Notes under the pieces: generated by a model
What the model saw: only the letters and a program-made list of their open reading frames with translations
What the model was told of the DNA's origin: nothing
Database searches by the model: none
Part shown: piece by piece, positions 16,641 to 24,547 of the stretch
How positions within the stretch are numbered: position 1 is the stretch's first letter
Layout of the letters: every line of letters starts with the position of its first letter
DNA from: JALOOX01 sp964557955
GTDB lineage: Bacteria > Desulfobacterota > Syntrophobacteria > Syntrophobacterales > Syntrophobacteraceae
Assembly: GCA_964557955.1 (NCBI GenBank)
Contig: CAZLCS010000029.1
Span: 10,642 to 74,641, forward strand
Length of the DNA: 64,000 bases
Direction: 5' to 3'
Position numbers and translations under genes: made by a program

Positions 16641-17662
16641 TTATCGTCCTCTGTCAACAGATTTGACCGGAATATTCTGCTACCACCTCTTCTATACCAC
16701 AAAGCGATTATGCTTACGATCGCAGAAAGCAGTTTGACCCCGTGCATGCACTCACGATGCTGCGTCTTCAGTCCTGCCGAACACGGGACCGTGGCTCTTC
16801 CCGGTCTGACGAACCCCGGAGTCAACAGCATCATCACCGCCGGATCTCCGGTGCTGAATGCTCCGTTGGTGGTCTTCTGACGGATTGGAGTGACCTTGGC
16901 TCTTGATGTCTCATCTCCAGCCGTGGCCTCAAACCAGGAAACAGGGTGAAATTGCCAAAATCTGCGGATTTTGACCAGATGGGCCTCCCTCAGAGGCCCT
17001 TTCCTTTTGAAGCAAGGACTCCGGACTCTCTCCGGTTTGGCGGGGTCGGACTCCTGTGCTCAACTGCGCGTTCGCTCGAAATGGCAAAATCTAAGAAAAA
17101 ACCTATAAAAACAAGATGTTAAAGATAAATTCCTCTCAAACACCCCGAATGCCAAGGCATTTCCATTCCCATGCCTCTGCCGGGAGAGAAGATCTTCAAG
17201 GAATATGATTTTGTGAGAAAAGGGGAGAAAAATGAAGTTTACTCAGAGGCAACACTGGGAACGAGTCGTTCAAAAGCCCGTAAGAATCTGATAATAAACG
17301 AGTAATCTGCATGCAAAATTTCTGTATTTGAATCAACTGGTTATGATGGGTAAACCTCTAACATCACTTCCCTCTAGGAGAATTTGCCTTCAGCGGGTCA
17401 TGGGGGGAATCCCCGAAAGAAGTCTTGAGATCAACTTTGACCGGTGACCGTTTCCAGATTAGTTTGGCACCCGTCGTTGAGGAGAAGAAGAGAGTTTCTT
17501 GTTTCCCTGAACCTTCCTGGCTGGTTTCCAATGATTCCAATGTTTGTTCCGTGTGCTGATTAGTTTTCTTACGGTTATTCGCTGAATCTTCATCTTGCAT
17601 ATATGAATATGGGGCTCGGGCATCAGCCTTGGGGAGGTCTTCCACGCCTGAGGAAGTCTAGT
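16641..17662. other. 1-kb non-coding region upstream of dnaA
   Basis: No convincing gene. It contains a hairpin with a T-rich tail (16981-17008) and a strongly AT-rich patch around 17085-17140, against a GC-rich background. By eye I found no exact TTATCCACA-type DnaA box on either strand. It may be a long regulatory region, an untranslated RNA, or part of a replication origin. The 93-codon minus-strand frame at 17364-17645 is probably chance. Confidence 0.5.
16981..17008 (+). terminator. Hairpin with T-rich tail, possible intrinsic terminator
   Basis: GGGCCTC, loop CCTCA, GAGGCCC, then TTTCCTTTT: a perfect 7-bp stem followed by a pyrimidine run. No annotated plus-strand gene ends here, so it might terminate a small RNA or protect the dnaA region from read-through. 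Confidence 0.45.
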
Positions 17663-19015
17663 ATGGACCAGGGATGGAAAAGCGTTAAGCAGGATTTGCA
17701 GAAGTGTCTGTCAAAGGGGCAGTATGATCTGTGGGTGTGTACCCTGGATTATCTGGGCTGTGAAAATGACCGCCTCCTTCTTGGCTGCAGGAACCGGTTT
17801 CACATCGAATGGCTGAGGGAGAAGCTGGAGGAGAGGCTCCTGGCCGCTGCGAGGCGGCATCTTCAGGGGATCAGCAAAATCGATTACCGCATTGCTTCGG
17901 AAAGGCCGCAGCCTGAGTTTGAATGCCACCCCGAGGAGGGGCCTCGTCAGATCAACTTTCATGAGCTGATCCGCAAGGCCGAGCCGGCTTTCAACCCCCG
18001 CTTCACCTTCGACCAGTTCGTGGTGGGTCAATGCAACCAGTTCGCCTTTGCCGCTTCCATGGCTCTGGCCGGGGATCAGGGCTTCAACAACCATCCCGTC
18101 TATCTGCTCTCACCGACAGGTCTCGGGAAGAGCCATCTGGCTCAAGCCGTGGGGCACCATCTCCTGGGGCAGAGCCCCAACTGTCGGGTGCGTTACACGA
18201 CGACGGAGCAGTTCACCAACGAGATGATCTTTGCCCTTCAGCATGGGAGCATCGAAAGTTTCAAGAACAAGTTCAGGCATGGTTGTGACGTGCTTCTGCT
18301 GGAGCGCATCGATTTCCTGAGCGGAAAGATGAAGGTCCAAAATGAGCTTGTGTACACCCTCGACGAGTTGATGGATCAAGGAAAGCGGATTCTCTGCACG
18401 GGGAGCACCTTGCCGAGGGACATCCCGCGGCTCAGCAGCGAGCTCAAGTCAAGGCTGCATGGCGGGCTGGTGGCGCCCATCGAGCCCCCGGACTATCGGA
18501 CGCGCATCGAAATCATCCGGCGCAAGTCGCAGGGCGGGAACGTTCGGTTTCCCCAGGAAGTGATTGAATTTCTCGCAGAGCGGCTCACGGGAGACATCCG
18601 TCAGATCGAGAGCTGCATCCACGGGCTGTCCGCCAAGAGCCATGTTTTGAAACTGCCCGTCACCATCGGTCTGGCGGAGGATGTGACGCAGGCTATGCTG
18701 AACCATCTTCCCAAGATCACCATCGAGCACATTCAGGAAATCGTGTGCTCGAGCTTTCAGATATCCGTCGAAGACTTGAAGTCGCCTTCCCGGCGAAAGG
18801 AGCTGGCCACAGCGCGTAAAATTGCCATGTACCTGTGCAGGCAGTACACCACCGAGTCACTCGAGGCCATCGGCAAGTCTTTCAAGCGGACCCACAGCTC
18901 GGTCCTTCACGCCGTGAGCGGGCTGACCAAACAAATGGAGGAAAAGGACGGCAAGTGGAAACGCCAGGTAGAGTATGTCAGTCGGAAGATTGAGACCAGC
19001 TGCCTGGCTGTTTAG
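17663..19015 (+). CDS. dnaA: Divergent DnaA-family replication initiator or paralog
   Basis: 450 residues from the ATG at 17663 (GAGGAAG seven bases upstream). All four DnaA regions are recognisable: an N-terminal domain I with LWVCTLDYL, the linker, an AAA+ domain with FNPRFTFDQFVVGQCNQFAFAA, and the C-terminal helix-turn-helix. The Walker A Lys is kept (SPTGLGKSHL), but the Walker B, usually LLIDDIQF, reads LLLERIDF, so both acidic residues are changed (Glu, then Arg). The sensor-2 Arg (DIRQIES) and an SR of the Arg-finger box remain. The DNA-binding signature, usually GGRDHTTV, is KRTHSSV, one residue shorter. ATP hydrolysis and box recognition may therefore differ. It may be a second DnaA rather than the main initiator. 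Confidence 0.85.
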   Translation: MDQGWKSVKQDLQKCLSKGQYDLWVCTLDYLGCENDRLLLGCRNRFHIEWLREKLEERLLAAARRHLQGISKIDYRIASERPQPEFECHPEEGPRQINFHELIRKAEPAFNPRFTFDQFVVGQCNQFAFAASMALAGDQGFNNHPVYLLSPTGLGKSHLAQAVGHHLLGQSPNCRVRYTTTEQFTNEMIFALQHGSIESFKNKFRHGCDVLLLERIDFLSGKMKVQNELVYTLDELMDQGKRILCTGSTLPRDIPRLSSELKSRLHGGLVAPIEPPDYRTRIEIIRRKSQGGNVRFPQEVIEFLAERLTGDIRQIESCIHGLSAKSHVLKLPVTIGLAEDVTQAMLNHLPKITIEHIQEIVCSSFQISVEDLKSPSRRKELATARKIAMYLCRQYTTESLEAIGKSFKRTHSSVLHAVSGLTKQMEEKDGKWKRQVEYVSRKIETSCLAV

Positions 19016-19619
19016 CACAGAGATCGTCCTGCAGACGCCTGGAGAGCTCGGCCACCAGGCGACTCATGACCTCCGCGAACTGCTCAGCGCTTCCGGACCT
19101 GAACCGATCACTCGATAGCCGGTAGCGATTCTGATACAGCACCCGACGTTCAGGCTCCTCACTCCAGATGCTGATCTGGAGATCCAGCCGGGCCTGCTGG
19201 TTTTCGTTCCCCAGATCCTCCCAGGCAAACTCGTGTACATGGCCGCTCATCTGCACGCCGAACGGCGAAGCATTGGCGGCTGCGACCACCTGTGCGAAAG
19301 GGCCGCTTCCGGCCAGGTCCCTCGTCAGTTTGTCGGCAATCATGGCCCCGGGCGAGGTAATCCACCGGAAGTGCGGTGAAAATCGCACTTTGCGGGAAGG
19401 TTCCAGGATAATCATCTCGTCGCGGTCGTAGGGCGCCGATGCCGAAAAGGGCCATATCCGCAAAGATCCTTGCCGAGAGACCGTGCATGGGGGAGCGGTG
19501 CTCTCATAGCTCAACCCGAAATAGACGGGCGGCTTGCCGGTGGTGAGCCCACCGAGGCACCCCGTGATCGCAACCAGCAGAAGGCTTGCCAGAGCGAAAT
19601 TCTGCATGGACATGCTCAT
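18978..19619 (-). CDS. ABC-type transport auxiliary lipoprotein (PqiC/MlaB-neighbour type)
   Basis: 213 residues. A lipobox (LLVAITGC) after a hydrophobic segment makes it an outer- or inner-membrane lipoprotein. The mature region resembles the auxiliary component found with MCE transporters: YFGLSYEST near the start, IWPFSASAPYDRDEMI, and a C-terminal half with QARLDLQISIW. Its ATG overlaps the stop of the MCE gene (ATGA), so it belongs to the same operon. Its last 38 bases run antisense into the end of dnaA, a convergent overlap. Probably links the inner-membrane MCE complex to the outer membrane in phospholipid transport. Confidence 0.8.
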   Translation of the reverse strand: MSMSMQNFALASLLLVAITGCLGGLTTGKPPVYFGLSYESTAPPCTVSRQGSLRIWPFSASAPYDRDEMIILEPSRKVRFSPHFRWITSPGAMIADKLTRDLAGSGPFAQVVAAANASPFGVQMSGHVHEFAWEDLGNENQQARLDLQISIWSEEPERRVLYQNRYRLSSDRFRSGSAEQFAEVMSRLVAELSRRLQDDLCAKQPGSWSQSSD

Positions 19620-20596
19620 TTCCTCTCAAACGGGTCGTCCACCTTGGGTGGGAAGATGATGCGGTTGGGCTGATCTTTCAGCCCCTGGGCCAGTGCGCTC
19701 ATCTGGGCCAGGAGCTGCTTCAGCTGCAGGATGGTCTGCTGGAGCATGACATTGGACTGGGCAACCTGCCGGTCCACGTGGGCCACGAGTCTGCCGCCCT
19801 CTGCGATAGTCTGGTTTAAGTTCCCCGTGATATCTCGAATCGCATCCGGCGGGAGCGCCTTGAGCTGCTTTGCGAGGCTCTCGGCTGCCTGGCGAGTCGC
19901 TTCGAGTGTGCCCGCCAGATCATCGAATCCCTCTTTCATCTTGTGAGAAGTGGCCTTGTTGATGTTTTCCGCAAAACGTGCCGTTTCGTTTGCCGCTTTG
20001 CTGATGGCCAGCACCGTTCCCTGCCACTCTTCGGGGTCGATTGCTTCTTTCAGGTGCACCAGCACATCGTTGATGAGCTCGGCCGTCCGGGTCCAGTTCT
20101 GGGTCAGGCTCTGCAGGTCGATCTGGTTGATTTTCTTGTAGATCGTCTCAAGAGCGGTCTTGAGCTGCACGATTTCTGAGGGGTATGAGGGGATGACCGG
20201 GTATTCCGACGTGAAAGTGATCCTGGGGGTGAGCTCCCTGACATTGGCAGGAGCGGTATCGATTTCGAGATAGCGCAGCCCCGTCAGGCCCATCTCGCGA
20301 AGCTGGATCGCGAGCGACTCATCCACACGGAATTCAGGTTTGAGGTGCATGACCACTTTGATGAGACGCCCGTCAGGAGCCAAACCGATTTCAACGGCTC
20401 GGCCCACGGCAACTCCCCGATAGTTCACGATGGCGTCCTGCTGGAGTCCTTTGACCGATTCGTCAAAGTAAGTGACATAGACCAGGTTCTCCTCGAAGTA
20501 ACGGGATGCTCCGAGCCAGATGATCGTGACGAGGAGAACGGACCCGCAGATGATGACCAGGAGTCCCAGCCTGAATGCGCTCACTCGGTGTGGCAA
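19616..20596 (-). CDS. MCE/MlaD-family substrate-binding protein
   Basis: 326 residues. One N-terminal membrane helix (LGLLVIICGSVLLVTIIWLG) is followed by the MCE domain: VTYFDESVKGLQQDAIVNYRGVAVGRAVEI and LTGLRYLEID, about residues 40-115. The remaining 200 residues are coiled-coil, as in the tube-forming part of MCE proteins. It acts in the periplasm, carrying phospholipid between membranes with the adjacent ATPase and permease. Lies 23 bases downstream of the ATPase gene and overlaps the lipoprotein gene. Confidence 0.9.
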   Translation of the reverse strand: MPHRVSAFRLGLLVIICGSVLLVTIIWLGASRYFEENLVYVTYFDESVKGLQQDAIVNYRGVAVGRAVEIGLAPDGRLIKVVMHLKPEFRVDESLAIQLREMGLTGLRYLEIDTAPANVRELTPRITFTSEYPVIPSYPSEIVQLKTALETIYKKINQIDLQSLTQNWTRTAELINDVLVHLKEAIDPEEWQGTVLAISKAANETARFAENINKATSHKMKEGFDDLAGTLEATRQAAESLAKQLKALPPDAIRDITGNLNQTIAEGGRLVAHVDRQVAQSNVMLQQTILQLKQLLAQMSALAQGLKDQPNRIIFPPKVDDPFERK

Positions 20597-20619
20597 AGGT
20601 CTACTCCTTTTTGGAAAGC

Positions 20620-21417
20620 CTATCCCCTCCGCCGCGTCTGCCGACGGAAAAACGCCTGGACCCGCTCATCCGGGTGATCCCTCCGGAGCTCCTCGGGAGC
20701 TCCCACGGCGATGATGCCGCGAGCCTTCCCGTCCAGCATGATGCAGCGGTCTGAAATGGCTTCGATGCTGGGGAGTTCGTGGGTGACCAGGACCATGGTG
20801 ATGCCGAGGGCCCGCTTCAACTCCAGAAGAAGCTCGTCCAGTTCGGCCGAGGTGACGGGGTCCAGACCTGCTGAGGGTTCATCGCAGAACAGGATTTCCG
20901 GGTCCAGGGCGATGGCCCGTGCAAGGGCCGCCCGCTTTCGCATGCCTCCGCTCAACTCGGCGGGCAGCAGTGTGTCGAAGCCCGCCAATCCAACCATTTC
21001 CAGCTTCAAACGCACAATGTCTTCGATCATTTCGGGCGGCAGTTTCGTGAGCTCCTGGATTGGAAGGGCGATGTTCTCGGCAAGGCTCAAGGAGCCCAAT
21101 AGCGCACCCGACTGAAAGAGTACGCCGATTCTCTGCCTTGCCGAAGCCAGGGCATCGACATGATCGGGGCCTGTGATCACCTCTCCTCCCAGCACTATGG
21201 TACCTTTCAGGGGGTGAAGCAGCCCGATCATGGCTTTGAGCAGTGTGCTCTTCCCGCAGCCGCTGCCTCCCAGGATGGTGACGATTTCACCGCAGGAGAC
21301 GGACAGGTTGACGTTTTCGAGCACGACCCGATCTCCGTAGCCGAGGGTCAAATCATCGACCCGCACGACCTCTTTCCGCTCTCCCGGCTCTCCCTGGGAT
21401 ATGCTGACGGCGTTCAT
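20620..21417 (-). CDS. MCE/Mla transporter ATP-binding subunit
   Basis: 265 residues. Walker A GGSGCGKST, the Q-loop in VLFQSGALLGSLSLAENIALP (the variant typical of MlaF/Mkl proteins), signature ELSGGMRKRAALARA, Walker B EILFCDEPSAGLDP and H-loop LVTHEL. Powers lipid movement by the MlaE-like permease encoded upstream. The 235-bp gap to that permease gene carries repeat-like DNA, unusual for an otherwise tight operon. Confidence 0.93.
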   Translation of the reverse strand: MNAVSISQGEPGERKEVVRVDDLTLGYGDRVVLENVNLSVSCGEIVTILGGSGCGKSTLLKAMIGLLHPLKGTIVLGGEVITGPDHVDALASARQRIGVLFQSGALLGSLSLAENIALPIQELTKLPPEMIEDIVRLKLEMVGLAGFDTLLPAELSGGMRKRAALARAIALDPEILFCDEPSAGLDPVTSAELDELLLELKRALGITMVLVTHELPSIEAISDRCIMLDGKARGIIAVGAPEELRRDHPDERVQAFFRRQTRRRG

Positions 21418-21652
21418 GAAAGAGAGCTCCCGATCTCTGAGCGCTTGTCAACCAAGCACCCGGGCACGTGCTCGGCGTCATCCCGGTGAAAGTCTGAATC
21501 CAGGCATGTTAATGATTTCCGGCCTCCGTCCTTCGCCGGCGTGGCGGCATTTCGGGACTCCTTGAATACCCTTTCGGTCGCGGGATGCGAAATGGATCTC
21601 GGTTTGGACGTCTGGCTGAACATCACCCCATGCTACCCTGTCCTCAGGATTC
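21418..21652. other. Repeat-like gap within the Mla operon
   Basis: No gene recognised. It holds GC-rich palindromic pieces (ACCCGGGCACGTGC; GTCATCCCGGTGAAAG followed by TGAATCCAGGCATG) that resemble the dispersed GTCATxCCGG repeats at 10.3 and 32.1 kb. It separates the permease gene from the ATPase gene. Confidence 0.5.
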
Positions 21653-22780
21653 TCAGATGTCAAAAATATGATACAAAATGGTGAAAACCGCGTCAGCCAG
21701 TATAATCAAAAAGATACCGCTCACGACCGCAGAAGTCGTCTGGCGTCCCACACTGTCGGCACCTTTGTCGGCCTGGAGCCCTCGAAAACAACCGATCAAC
21801 GCCACCAGGATGGAGAAGACCAGGCTCTTGGCGAGCCCCCCGAAGACGTCTGTCAGCGTGAGGATGGAGTAAACCTCCTGGACGAAGCTGGCGGCCGTCA
21901 AGTCCAGACTGAGTATGCCGACCACGATCCCCCCCACGATGCTGGAGGCGTTGGCCAGCATGGTCAGCAACGGACCGCACAGCGCCAGGGCGATGACCTT
22001 GGGGAGGACGAGGAACTTGGTGATGTCGAACCCCATGACCACCAGGGCGTCGACTTCCTCGTTGACCTTCATGGTGCCGATTTCAGCGGCGAAGGCGGAG
22101 CCTGAGCGGCCTGCCAGGATGACAGCCGTGAAAACAGGCCCCAGCTCACGGGTCATGGCGAGGCTCAGCAGATCGGCCACGAAGATGTTGGCACCGAACT
22201 GCCTGAGCTGGACCGCTCCCTGAAAGGCCATCACCAACCCCAGCAGGAAGCTCAATAGAAAGACGATGGGCATGGCATCCGCACCCGAAAGCTGAGCGTA
22301 GTAGAGGACCTCTCGCCATCGAAAACGTCGAAAATGGTACAGAGCGCTTCCCGTGGAAATGAAAAAATCGCCGATGAAGCGTACGAGATCATTCCATTCG
22401 CTCCACCTCCTTCTGACGATGCCCCCCAGGCTGCTCACCCGAGCCGTCAGGGAAGAATCTTCAGGTGGTGCGGAAGGAGTGAGGGGAAGGTCCAGAAATC
22501 GAGCAAAGTATTCGGCACCGGAAGGAATGGAACGATGTTCCATGGGAATTCCATGAGTCTCACAGTACCGTTTGAGCAGGCGGATGAGTGCCAGTCCGCT
22601 GCTGTCCATGGTCGATACCGACTCAAAATCCAGGATCAGCTTGCTGGGCGGGGACCTTCTCAGGGATTGGAGAATGCTTTCCCAAAGGGCTTGAGCGTGC
22701 TGAAAATCCAGTGGCTGTAAAAAGGAATAAACCGTCTCCCCCTGCGAAGTCGGTGTCACCTTAAAGTACGGGGAGTCCAT
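21653..22780 (-). CDS. MlaE-type permease with N-terminal STAS domain
   Basis: 375 residues. Residues 1-105 form a STAS domain (LILDFESVSTMDSSGLALIRLL), the fold of MlaB, which in E. coli is a separate protein. Residues about 120-375 are the MlaE permease: FLLSFLLGLVMAFQGAVQLRQFGA, VTRELGPVF-like AMTRELGPVFTAVILAGR, SAFAAEIGTMKVNEEVDAL and several membrane helices. The fusion places regulator and permease of the MCE lipid transporter in one chain. 18 bases separate it from ihfA. Confidence 0.92.
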   Translation of the reverse strand: MDSPYFKVTPTSQGETVYSFLQPLDFQHAQALWESILQSLRRSPPSKLILDFESVSTMDSSGLALIRLLKRYCETHGIPMEHRSIPSGAEYFARFLDLPLTPSAPPEDSSLTARVSSLGGIVRRRWSEWNDLVRFIGDFFISTGSALYHFRRFRWREVLYYAQLSGADAMPIVFLLSFLLGLVMAFQGAVQLRQFGANIFVADLLSLAMTRELGPVFTAVILAGRSGSAFAAEIGTMKVNEEVDALVVMGFDITKFLVLPKVIALALCGPLLTMLANASSIVGGIVVGILSLDLTAASFVQEVYSILTLTDVFGGLAKSLVFSILVALIGCFRGLQADKGADSVGRQTTSAVVSGIFLIILADAVFTILYHIFDI

Positions 22781-22798
22781 TCAACGGCCAGGTCCTTT

Positions 22799-23086
22799 TC
22801 ACTTTTTCTGATTGATCTTTTCCCGAAGGACACCGGAACATTTAAAGGTCACCACTTTTCGCGGGGCAAGCATGATGGGGGTTCCGGTCTGGGGATTGCG
22901 CCCCCGACGCTGGTTTTTGTCTTTCACGCTGAATTTTCCAAACCCGCTGATCAGGACATCATCACCCTGCTCCAGGCCTTGTTTGATAATCTCAAAAAGC
23001 GTCTCGATGATGTGTGCGGATTCCGTTTTGGTGAAGATGTTCTTGGCAAACAGATTCTCCACGATATGCGCTTTCGTCAGCGTCAT
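22799..23086 (-). CDS. ihfA: Integration host factor alpha-subunit-like DNA-bending protein
   Basis: 95 residues from the ATG at 23086, preceded by GGAAAGGA; the open frame to 23209 is not conserved. The HU/IHF fold is clear: MTLTKAHIVENLF, a helical dimer region, LISGFGKFSVKDKNQRRGRNPQTG and the beta-arm with VVTFKCSGVLREKIN. The K-N-Q-R-x-GRNP-TG arm favours IHF-alpha over HU. Binds the minor groove and bends DNA in the nucleoid. It leads the Mla operon. Confidence 0.88.
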   Translation of the reverse strand: MTLTKAHIVENLFAKNIFTKTESAHIIETLFEIIKQGLEQGDDVLISGFGKFSVKDKNQRRGRNPQTGTPIMLAPRKVVTFKCSGVLREKINQKK

Positions 23087-23204
23087 GATCGATTCCTTTC
23101 CGGATGTCTTCTGCAACGATGACCACCCTTGCCCCTCAATTCCCGATACTGTCCGGCTATTAATCGATAATGCTTTGTTTTTCAACAAGAAAATGGGATG
23201 GAAT

Positions 23205-23236
23205 CTCAAACGGGGGAAGCGTTGCCGCTTCCCCCG
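23205..23236 (-). terminator. Intrinsic terminator after tRNA-Met
   Basis: CGGGGGAAGCG and its exact complement flank a four-base loop, an 11-bp perfect stem, followed on the minus strand by TTTGAGATT. It lies 14 bases downstream of the tRNA 3' end and would separate the tRNA unit from ihfA. Confidence 0.7.
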
Positions 23237-23249
23237 CTGCTGACTGAGT

Positions 23250-23326
23250 TGGTGGCGGTGCAGGGACTTGAACCCCGGACACTGCGGATATGAGCCGCAT
23301 GCTCTGACCGTCTGAGCTACACCGCC
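23250..23326 (-). tRNA. Elongator tRNA-Met (CAT anticodon)
   Basis: A 77-base cloverleaf including an encoded CCA end. The acceptor stem pairs GGCGGTG with CACCGCC; the D arm is GTAGCTCAGACGGTCAGAGC; the anticodon arm is TGCGG-CTCATAT-CCGCA with CAT as anticodon; the T arm contains GGTTCAAGTCC. The paired first base (G1-C72) argues against initiator tRNA, and the overall sequence matches bacterial elongator Met tRNA rather than tRNA-Ile with modified CAT. Confidence 0.95.
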
Positions 23327-23347
23327 ATCGTGTGGAAAAGTTAGTGG

Positions 23348-23376
23348 TATGTATAAGAAAACCCCCTTTCCGTCAA
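23348..23376 (-). promoter_or_regulatory. Sigma-70 promoter of tRNA-Met
   Basis: On the minus strand TTGACG is followed after 17 bases by TACATA (overlapping TTATAC). Transcription would start about 15 bases before the tRNA 5' end, a usual distance for tRNA processing. Confidence 0.7.
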
Positions 23377-23395
23377 CAGGAATTTCCCCGGAGCC

Positions 23396-24532
23396 TCATC
23401 CACGCTGATCGGAGAGCATTGACTCCACCAGGACCCTGGCAGTCTTGGCCGCCCCATCCAGTTCCAGTGTGTGAGGAGCCGGCACCGACGGATGCATCAG
23501 GAGGTGCTCGACAGCCTCCATCAGATCCAATTCCGAAAGGCTCTTCAGAACACGCATGAGTCCCAAACGCTCCAGTCGTTCGGCCCTCATGGCCTGCTCC
23601 CGGTTCTGCGGAAACGGGTAGACCAGTGCGGGCACTTTGGAAGCGAGGATGTCCATGCAGGTATTGTAGCCGGCCATGCTGATGGAAAGATCTGCGCCCG
23701 CCAGTTCGGCTAGGAAATCGCTCGCAAACGGGTGCAGGGAAATCCTCGAATCTCCTGATGCCAGGTTGAAAAGGGCGGAGCGGTCAGCCTCCTCCATAAA
23801 GGGGCCCAAAAATACCCTCAGATCGAGATCTTCCCGCCCCATGCGGTTGAATCCCCTGACTACAGTCTGAAGGAGGTCTGCGCCAACACGGCCGCCCCCA
23901 GTGCTCGCCACGATGACCCGGCGGCCGTCGCCTGGCCGCCGCGCCGGCGCACTGCGGCATACGAAGCCCGTGTAGACCACAGGGGCGGCGATTTCATCCA
24001 TCCTGGAGAAGGTTTCACCCAGATCGATGATCCGTGGGTCGGTATGGACGAGAAGGAGATCGTACCAATGGTTGAGGATCTCGAGAACCCGCGTTTCATA
24101 CTTCTCTACATCCTGCTTCTCCACCAGGATATCACGAATGCTGCAGGCCACCCTGGTTTTGGAGCCGTCCTTGTGGGCCGCCTCCAGCAGAGGCATCAGT
24201 TCATGTCGGAAAGCACGGCGTCCGAAGGGAAAGAGCTCCGTGATGATCCAATGCGGCTGAAAATCCTGAAAGAAGCGAAGGAGGAGGTCCGTGCGGTCGA
24301 TCCAGAGGTCCTTCATCTCTCGATCACGGACTTCGATCCGGCTGAAGCTGGGGTCCATCATGACCGGGGGCAGGAAAGCCCGGCGCACGTGGGGTGGGGG
24401 AGTGAAATCCGCAAGGGGCTCTCCTCCTTCGACGAAGAGAATTTCGTGAGGTTCGAGCGCCCGGGCGATTTCCATGCTCCGAAAGAAGTGTCCAATGCCG
24501 AGAACGTGCTGGGAGTAAAAGAGTATTCTCAT
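23396..24532 (-). CDS. MurG-like (GT28-type) predicted glycosyltransferase
   Basis: 378 residues. The N-terminus MRILFYSQHVLGIGHFFRSMEIARAL contains the G-x-GH loop of the GT-B fold. The C-terminal half has a phosphate-binding STGGGRVGADLL and a MurG-like DLSISMAGYNTCMDILASKVPALVYPFPQNREQAMRA donor-nucleotide site. No signal peptide. Acceptor and sugar are unknown. It lies 15 bases downstream of the second Hsp70 gene, so co-transcription with the DUF2760-Hsp70 operon is likely. Confidence 0.82.
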   Translation of the reverse strand: MRILFYSQHVLGIGHFFRSMEIARALEPHEILFVEGGEPLADFTPPPHVRRAFLPPVMMDPSFSRIEVRDREMKDLWIDRTDLLLRFFQDFQPHWIITELFPFGRRAFRHELMPLLEAAHKDGSKTRVACSIRDILVEKQDVEKYETRVLEILNHWYDLLLVHTDPRIIDLGETFSRMDEIAAPVVYTGFVCRSAPARRPGDGRRVIVASTGGGRVGADLLQTVVRGFNRMGREDLDLRVFLGPFMEEADRSALFNLASGDSRISLHPFASDFLAELAGADLSISMAGYNTCMDILASKVPALVYPFPQNREQAMRAERLERLGLMRVLKSLSELDLMEAVEHLLMHPSVPAPHTLELDGAAKTARVLVESMLSDQRG

Positions 24533-24547
24533 TTCTCATCGCGGCAA

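Noticed and set aside
17364..17645. 93-codon minus-strand frame upstream of dnaA
   Set aside because: Polar, low-complexity product with no motif, no convincing ribosome-binding site, and overlap with the dnaA leader.
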